From: JBFHIZ01 sp963666475
GTDB lineage: Bacteria > Bacillota > Clostridia > Lachnospirales > Lachnospiraceae
Direction: 5' to 3'
Length of the DNA stretch: 64,000 nucleotides
Assembly: GCA_963666475.2 (NCBI GenBank)
Contig: CAXXJM010000001.1
Span: forward strand, 682,001-746,000
The translations under genes were made by a program, and so were the position numbers. The notes below the pieces were generated by a model. That model was given only the letters and a program-made list of their open reading frames with translations, did no database searches and was not told the DNA's origin. Shown piece by piece: positions 27,597 through 35,502 of this stretch. The first letter of the stretch is position 1; each line of letters opens with the position of its first letter.

Positions 27597-28318
27597 TAAT
27601 CCACCATCCCTTCTGCTTTTCTACCAGGAACTGTTCTTTTATCACGCTGCTTTAAAGAGTTTTCCCAAATACTTGCTAGAGTAGATAGCGGAAAACAAAT
27701 CAAGAAAAAGATGGCTCCACACAAAATATAAGCTGGTCCATAAGCTCCACCCGTATTCGCTCCTGTAACAAAATTATAAGTCTGAGAGATCAAATCTGTA
27801 CCACCTAAAATATATAAACAAGATGTATTTTTAACCAAATTCACAACCTGATTCACCATCGGTGGCAAAATTACTTTTATACTTTGTGGCAAAATAATGT
27901 AATACATTTTCCCTACATAGTCAAAGCCCTGAGAGTCGGCTGCTTCGAACTGTCCTTTATGAATGGATTCGATACCAGCTCGCACGACTTCTGCCATATA
28001 TGCCCCGTGATAAACCCCTAAAGAAATAATACCAGTTGGTAATATTCCCAGACTATGACCGGAAAATGCAAGTGCATAATACAAGAAACAAAGCTGTAAA
28101 ATTAAAGGTGTATTCTGAATCAACTCAACATATACCCTGCTTATCTTTCTTAATATATGATTTTCTCCTGTTGCCATTAGCCCAAAAAGGATTCCTAATA
28201 TCAAAGAAATTACGAGTGCTGATGCTGCCATAATCAGAGTATTCTCTAACCCTAACAAAAACGTTCCTCGAAATGTCCATACTTTTTCCCACGCGGACGC
28301 TGAAAATAAATTTCCCAT
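27596..28318 (-). CDS. Polar amino-acid ABC transporter permease
   Basis: A 240-residue permease of the same family as its neighbour, with YVELIQNTPLILQLCFLYY and the EAA loop EAADSQGFDYVGKMYYIILPQSIKVILPPM. It forms the second half of the membrane channel. The start at 28318 is preceded by AGAAAGGCATGGTT, a leader motif that recurs before two other genes in this window. A 9-bp hairpin separates it from the binding-protein gene upstream. Confidence 0.92.
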   Translation of the reverse strand: MGNLFSASAWEKVWTFRGTFLLGLENTLIMAASALVISLILGILFGLMATGENHILRKISRVYVELIQNTPLILQLCFLYYALAFSGHSLGILPTGIISLGVYHGAYMAEVVRAGIESIHKGQFEAADSQGFDYVGKMYYIILPQSIKVILPPMVNQVVNLVKNTSCLYILGGTDLISQTYNFVTGANTGGAYGPAYILCGAIFFLICFPLSTLASIWENSLKQRDKRTVPGRKAEGMVD

Positions 28319-28362
28319 TTATAAACCATGCCTTTCTAACTACTATTTAATAAGTATTGAAG

Positions 28363-28399
28363 CGCACAGAGCCTTACAAAACATGCAATACTCTGTGCG
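28363..28399 (-). terminator. Intercistronic hairpin after the binding-protein gene
   Basis: CGCACAGAG / CTCTGTGCG, 9-bp perfect stem with a 19-nt loop and no U-run. It could cause partial termination or protect the upstream mRNA, lowering permease expression relative to the binding protein. Confidence 0.5.
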
Positions 28400-28431
28400 A
28401 ACAAGACTTTCATGGAAACGGCTCTTCGTTT

Positions 28432-29268
28432 CTAGTTTAAACCATTTTCTGTAATTAATGATTCAATTGTTCCATCAGCAAGCCATCCCTGAATCAAATC
28501 TTCAATATAAGTAGATAACTCAGAATCTTTTGTAGTCGCTACACCATAATCTTGTGGTGAAAACTGATCTGCAATGTAAGAACGTGAGTCTGTGTTATAA
28601 ATTGATAAAATGGATTTGTCTACACAGAATGCATCTACTTCTCCTGCTGTTAATGCAGTAGAAATTGTTGGATAATCATCGAACTGTTTAAAAGATACAC
28701 CTGTTGTCCATGTAGCAGGATCAAAAGAATCTGCATCAAAACCATCTGCTGCAATTAATCCTTTGTCGATCATTGCTGTAACAAGTGCTTTTGCAGAAGT
28801 TGAACCAGAAGAAACACCTACAACCTTGTCTACTAATCCGTCAAGTGAAGTGATTTCTGATGCATTTTCAACCAATACTGTTACATAATCAGTATAGTAT
28901 GGAGTTGAAAAATCCCAGCTTTCTTTTCTAGCATCTGTAATAGTAAATGTAGCAATTACGCAATCCAAATCACCTGAATCAAGAAGCTCAGTTCTTGTAG
29001 CAGCTGTTACTGCAGTAAATTCACATTCCACTCCAAGTTCTTCAGCAATCAATTCTGCAATAGAAATTTCTAATCCAGTATATTCGCCAGTCACAGTATC
29101 TTGAAAACCAAATCCTTTTACTGCGTTCTTAACTCCTACATGTAAAACTCCTGCTTTTTTTATTGCTTCTACTCCTGTTGCATCATCCGATGCGTCTCCA
29201 CATGCTGCTAAAGATAACAACATCATTACGCTTAATAAAAGCGCTAAAACTTTTGTAAACTTTTTCAT
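28432..29268 (-). CDS. Polar amino-acid ABC transporter substrate-binding lipoprotein
   Basis: A 278-residue lipoprotein of the SBP_bac_3 family: signal peptide ending LLSLAACG (lipobox Cys about 23), then two alpha/beta lobes. VTGEYTGLEISIAELIAEELG and the hinge-strand sequence WDFSTPYYTDYVTVLVE are typical of glutamate/glutamine/cystine binders. The RBS is AGGGAGG 7 nt from the ATG and lies in a tandemly repeated hairpin cassette. Binding proteins are needed in excess over permeases, and the flanking hairpins would favour that. Confidence 0.92.
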   Translation of the reverse strand: MKKFTKVLALLLSVMMLLSLAACGDASDDATGVEAIKKAGVLHVGVKNAVKGFGFQDTVTGEYTGLEISIAELIAEELGVECEFTAVTAATRTELLDSGDLDCVIATFTITDARKESWDFSTPYYTDYVTVLVENASEITSLDGLVDKVVGVSSGSTSAKALVTAMIDKGLIAADGFDADSFDPATWTTGVSFKQFDDYPTISTALTAGEVDAFCVDKSILSIYNTDSRSYIADQFSPQDYGVATTKDSELSTYIEDLIQGWLADGTIESLITENGLN

Positions 29269-29275
29269 ATTACAT

Positions 29276-29389
29276 CCTCCCTGTTTTTCGAAGAAAAATG
29301 CGAGCCCTCTGGTGAGCAGAGGATTTTCCTCCCTGTTTTTCGAAGAAAAATGTGAGCCCTCTGGTGAGCAGAGGATTTTCCTCCCTGTT
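29276..29389 (-). repeat. 52-bp hairpin-plus-RBS cassette repeated in tandem
   Basis: Two 52-bp copies (29276-29327 and 29328-29379) differ at one base, followed by the first 10 nt of a third (29380-29389). In minus sense each copy has the stem CCTCTG-CTCAC-CAGAGG, the stem TTTTTC-TTC-GAAAAA, and AACAGGGAGG, the ribosome site of the binding-protein gene. The copy nearest the gene supplies the working RBS. Confidence 0.9.
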
Positions 29390-29438
29390 ATTTGTTTCTA
29401 GTCTATATAAAACGACACAAGAGTATCATTTTATTCCA

Positions 29439-30161
29439 TTAGCGAATAATCTTTCCTAAGAATTGTTTCACACGTTCATTCTTTGGGTTGGTAAAGAAAT
29501 GTTCTGGCGTACCTTCTTCAATGATCTGACCGTCCGCCATAAACACTACTCGGTCTGCAACCTGTCTGGCAAACCCCATTTCATGTGTAACTACAACCAT
29601 CGTAATATTTTCACTCGCAAGTTTGATCATTACATCCAAAACTTCTTGAATGGTTTCTGGATCAAGTGCTGAAGTTGGTTCATCAAATAAAATAATCTTT
29701 GTCTCTGCACATAAAGCACGAGCAATTGCGATTCTTTGCTGTTGTCCACCAGATAATGTCGTTGGGTACACATTCGCTTTATCTGTCAAACCAACAACTT
29801 CTAAATAGTGATAAGCAAGCTTTTCTGCTTCTGCTTTTGACTTTCCATGCAACTTCATGGGTGCTAAGGTAAGATTCTTAAGCACAGTCATATGAGGATA
29901 CAAATTAAATTGTTGGAAAACCATGGATGTCGTGTCCTTGACAACCTTTGTTTTATTTCTTGAGGTTACTTCAGTTCCATCAATAAATACATGTCCTGAA
30001 GTTGGCGTTTCTAGAAAATTCATACAACGTACTGCTGTAGATTTCCCGGAACCAGAAGGTCCAATAATAACAAGTTTTTCCCCTTCTTTCACTTCTAAAT
30101 TTACGTCTTTTAGTACATGCAAGTCTCCAAAATATTTATTTACATTTTGCATTTTAATCAT
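29439..30161 (-). CDS. Polar amino-acid ABC transporter ATP-binding protein (GlnQ type)
   Basis: A 240-residue ATPase that powers the importer. Walker A is GPSGSGKST, signature LSGGQQQRIAIARAL, Walker B IILFDEPTSALD and the H-loop histidine is in VVVTHEMGFA. Start choice is uncertain: three in-frame ATGs lie close together (30182, 30173, 30161). I chose 30161 because AGAAAGG-type pairing to 16S rRNA then falls at a normal distance and MIKMQNVNKYFG matches family starts. First gene of the operon. Confidence 0.9.
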   Translation of the reverse strand: MIKMQNVNKYFGDLHVLKDVNLEVKEGEKLVIIGPSGSGKSTAVRCMNFLETPTSGHVFIDGTEVTSRNKTKVVKDTTSMVFQQFNLYPHMTVLKNLTLAPMKLHGKSKAEAEKLAYHYLEVVGLTDKANVYPTTLSGGQQQRIAIARALCAETKIILFDEPTSALDPETIQEVLDVMIKLASENITMVVVTHEMGFARQVADRVVFMADGQIIEEGTPEHFFTNPKNERVKQFLGKIIR

Positions 30162-30212
30162 ATCAGTAACCATGCCTTTCATTGTTTTCTAAGGTAGATT
30201 TATCAATCTTGT

Positions 30213-30265
30213 AAAAAAAAAACGAAGCTGTCTCAAATATTTATTAATTGAATACAGACTTCGTT
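30213..30265 (-). terminator. Terminator of the TrpXYZ-type ABC operon
   Basis: In minus sense AACGAAG ... CTTCGTT closes a stem with a long AT-rich loop, followed by ten T residues. It lies about 62 nt after the stop of the ATPase gene and before the GlnQ-type gene, so the two transporters are separate operons. Confidence 0.75.
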
Positions 30266-30327
30266 GTCTATCCATAATTATAGGGGAGGCCCCCTTGTAT
30301 TGTCAAGGTTTTAACAACAGTCTTTTT

Positions 30328-31122
30328 CTAGCTCAGCATCATGCGATCATTAGAAAATTCGCCGCCACTTGCCTGTGCAAACTTTTGCAACAAATCCTCA
30401 ACGGTCAGTTTTGCTTTTTCTTCCCCGCTAATATCAAAAATTATTTGCCCATTATTCATCATGATCAGACGATTTCCATGTGCAATTGCATCTTTCATAT
30501 TATGGGTAATCATTAAAGTCGTTAAATGATCTCTTTTTACGATCTTTTCTGTAGTCTCAAGCACTTTTGCTGCAGTTTTAGGATCAAGTGCTGCGGTATG
30601 TTCGTCCAAGAGTAATAGTTTAGGCTTTTTCAAAGATGCCATCAATAACGTTAATGCTTGTCTTTGTCCACCAGACAACAAGCCAACCTTTGAAGTCATA
30701 CGATTTTCCAATCCCAAATCCAATGTAGATAAAATTTCTTTATATTGCGAACGCTCTTTTGAAGTAATTCCTTGCTTGAGCCCTCTAATTTTTCCTCTTC
30801 TGTTTGCAAGCGCTAAATTTTCAATAATTTCCATTCCTGCAGCTGTTCCCATCATTGGATCCTGAAATACACGCCCAAGGTATTTCGCTCTTTTATGTTC
30901 TGGTTTCAAGGTTACGTCAATCTGATCAACAAGAATTTTTCCCGAGTCGATTGGCCACACCCCTGCCAAAGCATTTAACAAAGTAGATTTTCCAGCACCA
31001 TTTCCACCAATGACGGTTACAAAATCCCCTTCATTTAAAGTCAAAGAAAGACCATTTAGAGCCTTTTTTTCATTAATAGTTCCTGGATTAAATGTTTTAT
31101 GTAGATCCTGCACAACTAACAT
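30328..31122 (-). CDS. ABC transporter ATP-binding protein (TrpZ type)
   Basis: A 264-residue ATPase: Walker A GGNGAGKST, signature LSGGQRQALTLLMA, Walker B LLLLDEHTAALDPKTA, in which the usual DEPT is DEHT, a feature of this transporter family. It follows the permease gene by 1 nt and shares its AGGAGC RBS region. With the upstream permease and ABC_sub_bind lipoprotein it forms an importer of the TrpXYZ family, for which tryptophan, tyrosine or other ligands have been proposed. Confidence 0.88.
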   Translation of the reverse strand: MLVVQDLHKTFNPGTINEKKALNGLSLTLNEGDFVTVIGGNGAGKSTLLNALAGVWPIDSGKILVDQIDVTLKPEHKRAKYLGRVFQDPMMGTAAGMEIIENLALANRRGKIRGLKQGITSKERSQYKEILSTLDLGLENRMTSKVGLLSGGQRQALTLLMASLKKPKLLLLDEHTAALDPKTAAKVLETTEKIVKRDHLTTLMITHNMKDAIAHGNRLIMMNNGQIIFDISGEEKAKLTVEDLLQKFAQASGGEFSNDRMMLS

Positions 31123-31123
31123 C

Positions 31124-32086
31124 TTATTTGGCTCCTTTCACGTGATTCGAAGACAACGAAAACCGTTCTTTGATTCTTCGCAAAGTCGGGCTGTACATCA
31201 TCTTTTTCTTTAAATATGGTACCGCGAGGAAAATAGCCACAACAACAGCAGTCAATAATTTTAGATAGTTTGTATTGATACCAAGCTGAATGACAATCTG
31301 AAGTACAATGTAATAAATGATTCCACCTACTACAACCGCTACCAAGCGAAGTGCAAAATTATGAAAAATCTTTCCTAAAACAACTTCTCCAATGATAACA
31401 GCTGCCAATCCAATAACGATAGCTCCTCGACCCATATTTACATCTGCAAATCCCTGATATTGAGCAAGTAAAGCACTTGAAAATGCTACAATTCCATTTG
31501 ACAACATCAAACCTAACACAATATTAAAATTTGTATTAATACCTTGAGCTCGGCTCATGTTTTGATTGTTTCCGGTTGCTCTCATTGAACAACCAATTTC
31601 TGTTCCAAAGAACCAATACAACAGAGCTATGATGATTCCACACGCAATCACCAATCTCACAATTGTATTATCAAAAAATGGCACATTACGTATCTTCAAT
31701 AATGATACCAATAAGTCATAGTTCATTGCACTAATTCCCTGGTTGGCTTTCCCCATGATTACAAGGTTAACCGAATATAACGCAAGCTGCGTTAAAATTC
31801 CAGCAAGAATAGCCGGAATCCCCATAAATGTATGGAAAATTCCGGTTACAAGTCCTGCCAGCATACCAGCTCCGGTGGCTACTAGCAAACTAATAAACAT
31901 GCTGTGTCCACCAATCATCATCATGATAAAAACTGCACCTCCCGTGCACATGGTTCCGTCAACAGTCAGGTCGGCAACATCCAAAACTTTATATGTAATA
32001 TAGACACCGATTGCCATGATTCCCCATATTAGTCCCTGTGCGATTGCTCCAGGCATTGCATTTAAAAGTGGTGCAAAAATTTCCAC
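31124..32086 (-). CDS. ABC transporter permease (TrpY type)
   Basis: A 320-residue branched-chain-type (BPD_transp_2) permease with about eight to ten membrane helices. YITYKVLDVADLTVDGTMCTGGAVF and CSMRATGNNQNMSRAQGIN are typical of the family. The start is GTG at 32086 with GGAGG 8 nt upstream. It sits between the binding protein and ATPase genes in one operon. Confidence 0.88.
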   Translation of the reverse strand: MEIFAPLLNAMPGAIAQGLIWGIMAIGVYITYKVLDVADLTVDGTMCTGGAVFIMMMIGGHSMFISLLVATGAGMLAGLVTGIFHTFMGIPAILAGILTQLALYSVNLVIMGKANQGISAMNYDLLVSLLKIRNVPFFDNTIVRLVIACGIIIALLYWFFGTEIGCSMRATGNNQNMSRAQGINTNFNIVLGLMLSNGIVAFSSALLAQYQGFADVNMGRGAIVIGLAAVIIGEVVLGKIFHNFALRLVAVVVGGIIYYIVLQIVIQLGINTNYLKLLTAVVVAIFLAVPYLKKKMMYSPTLRRIKERFSLSSNHVKGAK

Positions 32087-32142
32087 GATAACTTCCTCCG
32101 ATATGTATCATTTTTGTTCGTCCGTACAATATTTTTTAAATA

Positions 32143-33207
32143 TTACTCTGTTGGGATTGCTTCATATCCTTCTGGAACGGTCAATCCAAGATCTTCACAA
32201 ATTGCAGCATTGTATAATTTTGTAAACTGTGGAGCATATTCAATTGGCATTGTAGATACATCTGCTCCATTTACAAGAATTTCATATGCCATAAGACCTG
32301 TTGCATATCCGATATCATAATAGCTAATTGATAAAGTAGCCACACCACAACCAGAAGCAATTCCAGATTCACCAGCGATGATTGGAACTCCTGCTGGACG
32401 GCAAATGCTATCAATGATGCTTGTATTGCTTGCTGCTGTATTATCAGTAGGTACATAGATTACATCGCATTCATCTGCTGCTTTTGTTACAACAGTAGCA
32501 ATGTCATTTGAATCCACGAAAGAATATTCAGCAACTGCAAATCCTAAAGCTTCTAATTCTGCTTTAATTACAGTAACCTGATAAGCTGAATTTGCTTCTG
32601 CTGAACAGAATAAGATACCAACATTCTGTGCATCTGGGAACCATTCTTTTACCATAGCTGCCTGCTCATCAAGTGGTGCAAGGTCAGATGTTCCAGAAAC
32701 ATTTCTTCCTGTAACACCATTAAAGTCAGCAATCTGTAATGCAGTACCATACTCTGTAATAGAGGTTCCAAGTACTGGAATATCAAGTGTAGCTGATGAA
32801 GCAGCCTGTAATGCAGGTGTTGCATTAGCCATAATTAAATCTACGCTGTTTGATACAAATGCGTTTGCAATGGTTGAACAAGTTGCTGAATCGCCCTGTG
32901 CATTTTGAAGATCGAACTCTACGCTGTCACCTAGTTTTTCAACTAAAGCATCTTGAAATCCCTGAGTAGCTGCATCCAAAGCTACATGCTGTACAAGTTG
33001 GCAAATACCAACTTTATAAGTCATTGCTTCTTCAGTCGTTTCTGTTGTTTCTTCTGTTACTTCTTCTGTTTGTGCACTGGTATCGTTTGCAACAGTTTCG
33101 TTTGTAGCACTGTTTGCTGCAGTATTTTCAGCATTTCCACAAGCTACTAATGAAAACATCATAATTAATGTCAGTACAACTGCGAATAATTTGTTTGTCT
33201 TTTTCAT
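32143..33207 (-). CDS. ABC transporter substrate-binding lipoprotein (TrpX type, ABC_sub_bind)
   Basis: A 354-residue lipoprotein: signal peptide with lipobox LVACG (Cys about 23), a Thr/Glu-rich linker, then a periplasmic-binding fold of the PF04392 family. The start YKVGICQLVQHVALDAATQGFQDAL and the C-terminal IEYAPQFTKLYNAAICEDLGLTVPEGYEAI are diagnostic. AAGGAG precedes the ATG. The ligand cannot be read from sequence, and the short leader has no T-box, so tRNA-dependent amino-acid control is not supported. Confidence 0.9.
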   Translation of the reverse strand: MKKTNKLFAVVLTLIMMFSLVACGNAENTAANSATNETVANDTSAQTEEVTEETTETTEEAMTYKVGICQLVQHVALDAATQGFQDALVEKLGDSVEFDLQNAQGDSATCSTIANAFVSNSVDLIMANATPALQAASSATLDIPVLGTSITEYGTALQIADFNGVTGRNVSGTSDLAPLDEQAAMVKEWFPDAQNVGILFCSAEANSAYQVTVIKAELEALGFAVAEYSFVDSNDIATVVTKAADECDVIYVPTDNTAASNTSIIDSICRPAGVPIIAGESGIASGCGVATLSISYYDIGYATGLMAYEILVNGADVSTMPIEYAPQFTKLYNAAICEDLGLTVPEGYEAIPTE

Positions 33208-33299
33208 AATCTTCTCCTTATAATCCTCGATTTTTGTGATTTTCTTTGCCGGTTCAATGCAATATACACTTTAAAGCAGCAAAGAATACACATTCAATA

Positions 33300-33328
33300 A
33301 TTATAAGGCATTCTATAAATGACGTCAA
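33300..33328 (-). promoter_or_regulatory. Promoter of the TrpXYZ-type operon
   Basis: Minus strand TTGACG (33323-33328), 17 bp, TATAAT (33300-33305), about 90 nt before the ATG. The -35 begins 3-4 nt inside the 3' flank of the thioredoxin-like gene. Confidence 0.8.
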
Positions 33329-33331
33329 CTT

Positions 33332-33790
33332 TTATAGTAAATTCTTCTCAAGAAGCTGTTTCGCTTCTTCTACTTTTAGCACTTTCCCATAAGAAAGCAC
33401 TTTATTTCCAAGAACAAGTGCAGGTGTCTGCATAACTCCATATGACGCAATCACTCCAAAATCAATAACATGCTCCACATCCGTACTTCTTCCGAGTAGT
33501 GTAAGTGCTTCTTTAACATTTGCTTCCAGATTATTACAGCTTGTGCATCCACTTCCTAAGATTTTAACAGTCTGGTCTTCAATGATTTCATCACTTGAAG
33601 CAACCACTTCTGCCTCTTCAAGTGCTTCATCTAAAGAAGACTCATCGGCACAGCAACCGTCTGCACATCCTCCATCACAACCACATCCACATTCTTCTTC
33701 TGAAGCGGAATCATCACAAGATCCGCCACAACAACATCCACATTCCTCTTCTTCCACGGTTTTCTTTTTTAGAAAATCAAATAATCCCAT
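33332..33790 (-). CDS. Thioredoxin-like protein with Cys-rich N-terminus
   Basis: A 152-residue protein. The C-terminal part (about 78-152) is a small thioredoxin fold of the redox-active disulfide protein 2 family, with active site GCTSCNN and the cis-Pro strand VMQTPALVLG. The N-terminal part (about 15-48) is packed with cysteines in CGCCCG, CGCGC and CCAD clusters spaced by acidic residues, like a metal- or metalloid-binding tail. It follows the ArsP-type permease by 30 nt in one operon, where it may reduce or deliver a thiol-reactive compound. GGAG precedes the ATG at 33790. Confidence 0.85.
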   Translation of the reverse strand: MGLFDFLKKKTVEEEECGCCCGGSCDDSASEEECGCGCDGGCADGCCADESSLDEALEEAEVVASSDEIIEDQTVKILGSGCTSCNNLEANVKEALTLLGRSTDVEHVIDFGVIASYGVMQTPALVLGNKVLSYGKVLKVEEAKQLLEKNLL

Positions 33791-33820
33791 AACTTTTCTC
33801 CTTTTCAATTTCTTTTATAT

Positions 33821-34816
33821 TTAGAATGGAATCGCGTTAAATACATAACCAATAATAATAATTCCTATGGTTACAACTGCGATGAAAACTCCAAGCAATT
33901 TGTTTTTAACCACGCGCTTTAACATAATCATAGAAGGTAAACTAAGCGCTGTTACCCCCATCATAAAGGAAAGAATCGTACCAACTCCTACTCCTTTATC
34001 AAATAATGCTTCCGCAATTGGAATGGTACCAAAAATATCAGCATACATAGGTACCCCAACAACGGTAGCTACCAATACAGAAAATGGATTTTTATCTCCT
34101 AAAATCGTCTGTACTAACGATTCCGGTATCCAGTTATGTATAATTGCTCCAATTCCCACTCCTGCAAGAATATATAAAATTACTTTTTTAATGGTCGCCT
34201 GTACTTGTTCTTTTGCATAAATCATACGATCTTTCTTAGAAAGCTCAGGTTCTTCTATATTAATACTTCCAGAAGGGGCTTGAAACCTTATTACATAGTC
34301 TTCCATTCCTAGCTTATCAATGATTGTTCCGCCTACCACAGCCAAGATCAAACCAACAATGACATACGTAAATGCAATTCTTGCTCCAAAAATGCTCATC
34401 AAAAGAATTAGCGCACCCATATCAACAAGAGGTGATGAAATTAAGAAAGAAAATGTCACTCCAACTGGTAACCCTGCATTTGTAAAACCGATAAATAAAG
34501 GAATCGATGAACAACTACAAAAAGGAGTTACGGTTCCAAGTAAAGCACTTAAAATGTTTGCAGTAATTCCATGAAATCTTCCCAGAATTCTTTTGGTTCT
34601 TTCCGGCGGGAAAAAACTTTGAATATATGATATTGCAAATATTAATACAGATAATAAAATTAGAATTTTAACTGTATCATACAGAAAGAATTGTACACTT
34701 CCTCCAATACGCGTTGAAAGATCCAATCCAACTGCCGACAATCCATCTCCTATTAATACATTCAACCACTTCATTCCTAAAATCTGATATTGAATAAAAT
34801 CCCAAATTTTTTCCAT
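33821..34816 (-). CDS. Permease of the ArsP/UPF0718 (YraQ) family
   Basis: A 331-residue membrane protein with about eight to ten helices of PF03773. The family motif TPFCSCSSIPLFIGF (about 95-110) with its paired cysteines is intact, as is SSPLVDMGAL. Characterised ArsP members export trivalent organoarsenicals; many others are uncharacterised. Here it is followed by a Cys-rich thioredoxin-like protein and preceded by a promoter with two near-identical dyads, the layout of a metal- or metalloid-responsive ArsR-type operon. No arsR gene lies in the window. Confidence 0.85.
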   Translation of the reverse strand: MEKIWDFIQYQILGMKWLNVLIGDGLSAVGLDLSTRIGGSVQFFLYDTVKILILLSVLIFAISYIQSFFPPERTKRILGRFHGITANILSALLGTVTPFCSCSSIPLFIGFTNAGLPVGVTFSFLISSPLVDMGALILLMSIFGARIAFTYVIVGLILAVVGGTIIDKLGMEDYVIRFQAPSGSINIEEPELSKKDRMIYAKEQVQATIKKVILYILAGVGIGAIIHNWIPESLVQTILGDKNPFSVLVATVVGVPMYADIFGTIPIAEALFDKGVGVGTILSFMMGVTALSLPSMIMLKRVVKNKLLGVFIAVVTIGIIIIGYVFNAIPF

Positions 34817-34840
34817 CTAACTACCTAACCTTTCCAAATT

Positions 34841-34870
34841 CTTCATATCGACGATTATCAATTTATGAAG
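34841..34870. promoter_or_regulatory. Operator box 2 of the permease operon
   Basis: CTTCATA ... TATGAAG, perfect 7-bp arms around 16 bp. It is nearly identical to box 1 and lies just downstream of the -10. Confidence 0.6.
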
Positions 34871-34899
34871 ATTATATTCCTCATATCGACATATGTCAA
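34871..34899 (-). promoter_or_regulatory. Permease operon promoter
   Basis: Minus strand TTGACA (34894-34899), 17 bp, TATAAT (34871-34876), a perfect consensus. Box 1 overlaps the -35 and box 2 follows the -10, so a bound repressor would bracket the promoter. Confidence 0.85.
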
Positions 34900-34908
34900 T
34901 ATATGAAT
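34879..34908. promoter_or_regulatory. Operator box 1 of the permease operon
   Basis: Shares TTCATA, ATTGA and GTCGATATGA with box 2 at the same spacing and contains the palindrome GACATATGTC. The two boxes start 38 bp apart. ArsR/SmtB-type repressors bind dyads of this AT-rich kind; the assignment is by analogy. Confidence 0.55.
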
Positions 34909-34918
34909 TGGCATTCAT

Positions 34919-34959
34919 AAAAAACACCTTTCGTGAAGAATCCCTCACCAAAGGTGTTT
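34919..34959 (-). terminator. Terminator after the flavodoxin gene
   Basis: AACACCTTT / AAAGGTGTT outer stem with a second stem inside, followed by T6 in minus sense, about 4 nt after the flavodoxin stop. It isolates the permease promoter from upstream transcription. Confidence 0.88.
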
Positions 34960-34962
34960 GAT

Positions 34963-35454
34963 CTACTTTGTAGTTTTTAGTAGTGTGTTAGCAAATTGAA
35001 TGATACGATCCTCATTTTCCTGTCTTGGGCGAAACACTGGATCAAATAAATCTAGCGTTGCTTTTATGTTACAGGAACTGAGCATACTCTCCATCTGATC
35101 GATGCATTTATCGGAAGGGCCACCTCCATTGCAAGTACATATTGCAATGTTTTTATTTTCTAATGTTTCCTTCTTTAAAAAAGTTCGAATAGGTGGCGTC
35201 AATGAGCTTGCCCAAATCGGTGTTCCTATGACAATTAAGTCATAGAGTTCTTGTCGAAAAGTATACGGCATAAGTTCAGGTTCATCTCCCGAAAGCACTG
35301 CCTTTCCTCCCCAGATAAATTTGGATAGCTTTCCAGTTTTATAGCTCTTAACAGGTTTCAATTCTATAACATCACTTTGTAATATTTCTGCTATTTTTTC
35401 TGCTACATATCTAGTGTTGCCTTCTAACGAGTAGTAAACTACTGCAGATTTCAA
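34963..35454 (-). CDS. Flavodoxin
   Basis: A 163-residue FMN-binding flavodoxin. The phosphate loop is YYSLEGNTRYVAEKIAE and the isoalloxazine loops are GTPIWASSLTPPIR and CTCNGGGPSDKC. I chose the TTG at 35454, giving the usual KSAVVYYSLEGNT start, because AGAAGGG lies just upstream; the ATG at 35472 has no ribosome site and would translate the RBS itself. It lies 30 nt downstream of the H-NOX receptor gene and probably shares its transcript. It would serve as a low-potential electron carrier or quinone/flavin reductase partner. Confidence 0.85.
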   Translation of the reverse strand: MKSAVVYYSLEGNTRYVAEKIAEILQSDVIELKPVKSYKTGKLSKFIWGGKAVLSGDEPELMPYTFRQELYDLIVIGTPIWASSLTPPIRTFLKKETLENKNIAICTCNGGGPSDKCIDQMESMLSSCNIKATLDLFDPVFRPRQENEDRIIQFANTLLKTTK

Positions 35455-35502
35455 AAAATCCCTTCTTTCCATACTTTATCGTTCATAATCCCCTAGAACG
35501 AA

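Noticed and set aside
33208..33331. T-box or tryptophan attenuator before the TrpX-type gene
   Set aside because: The leader is about 90 nt with no T-box sequence, no anticodon-like specifier loop and no terminator before the RBS.
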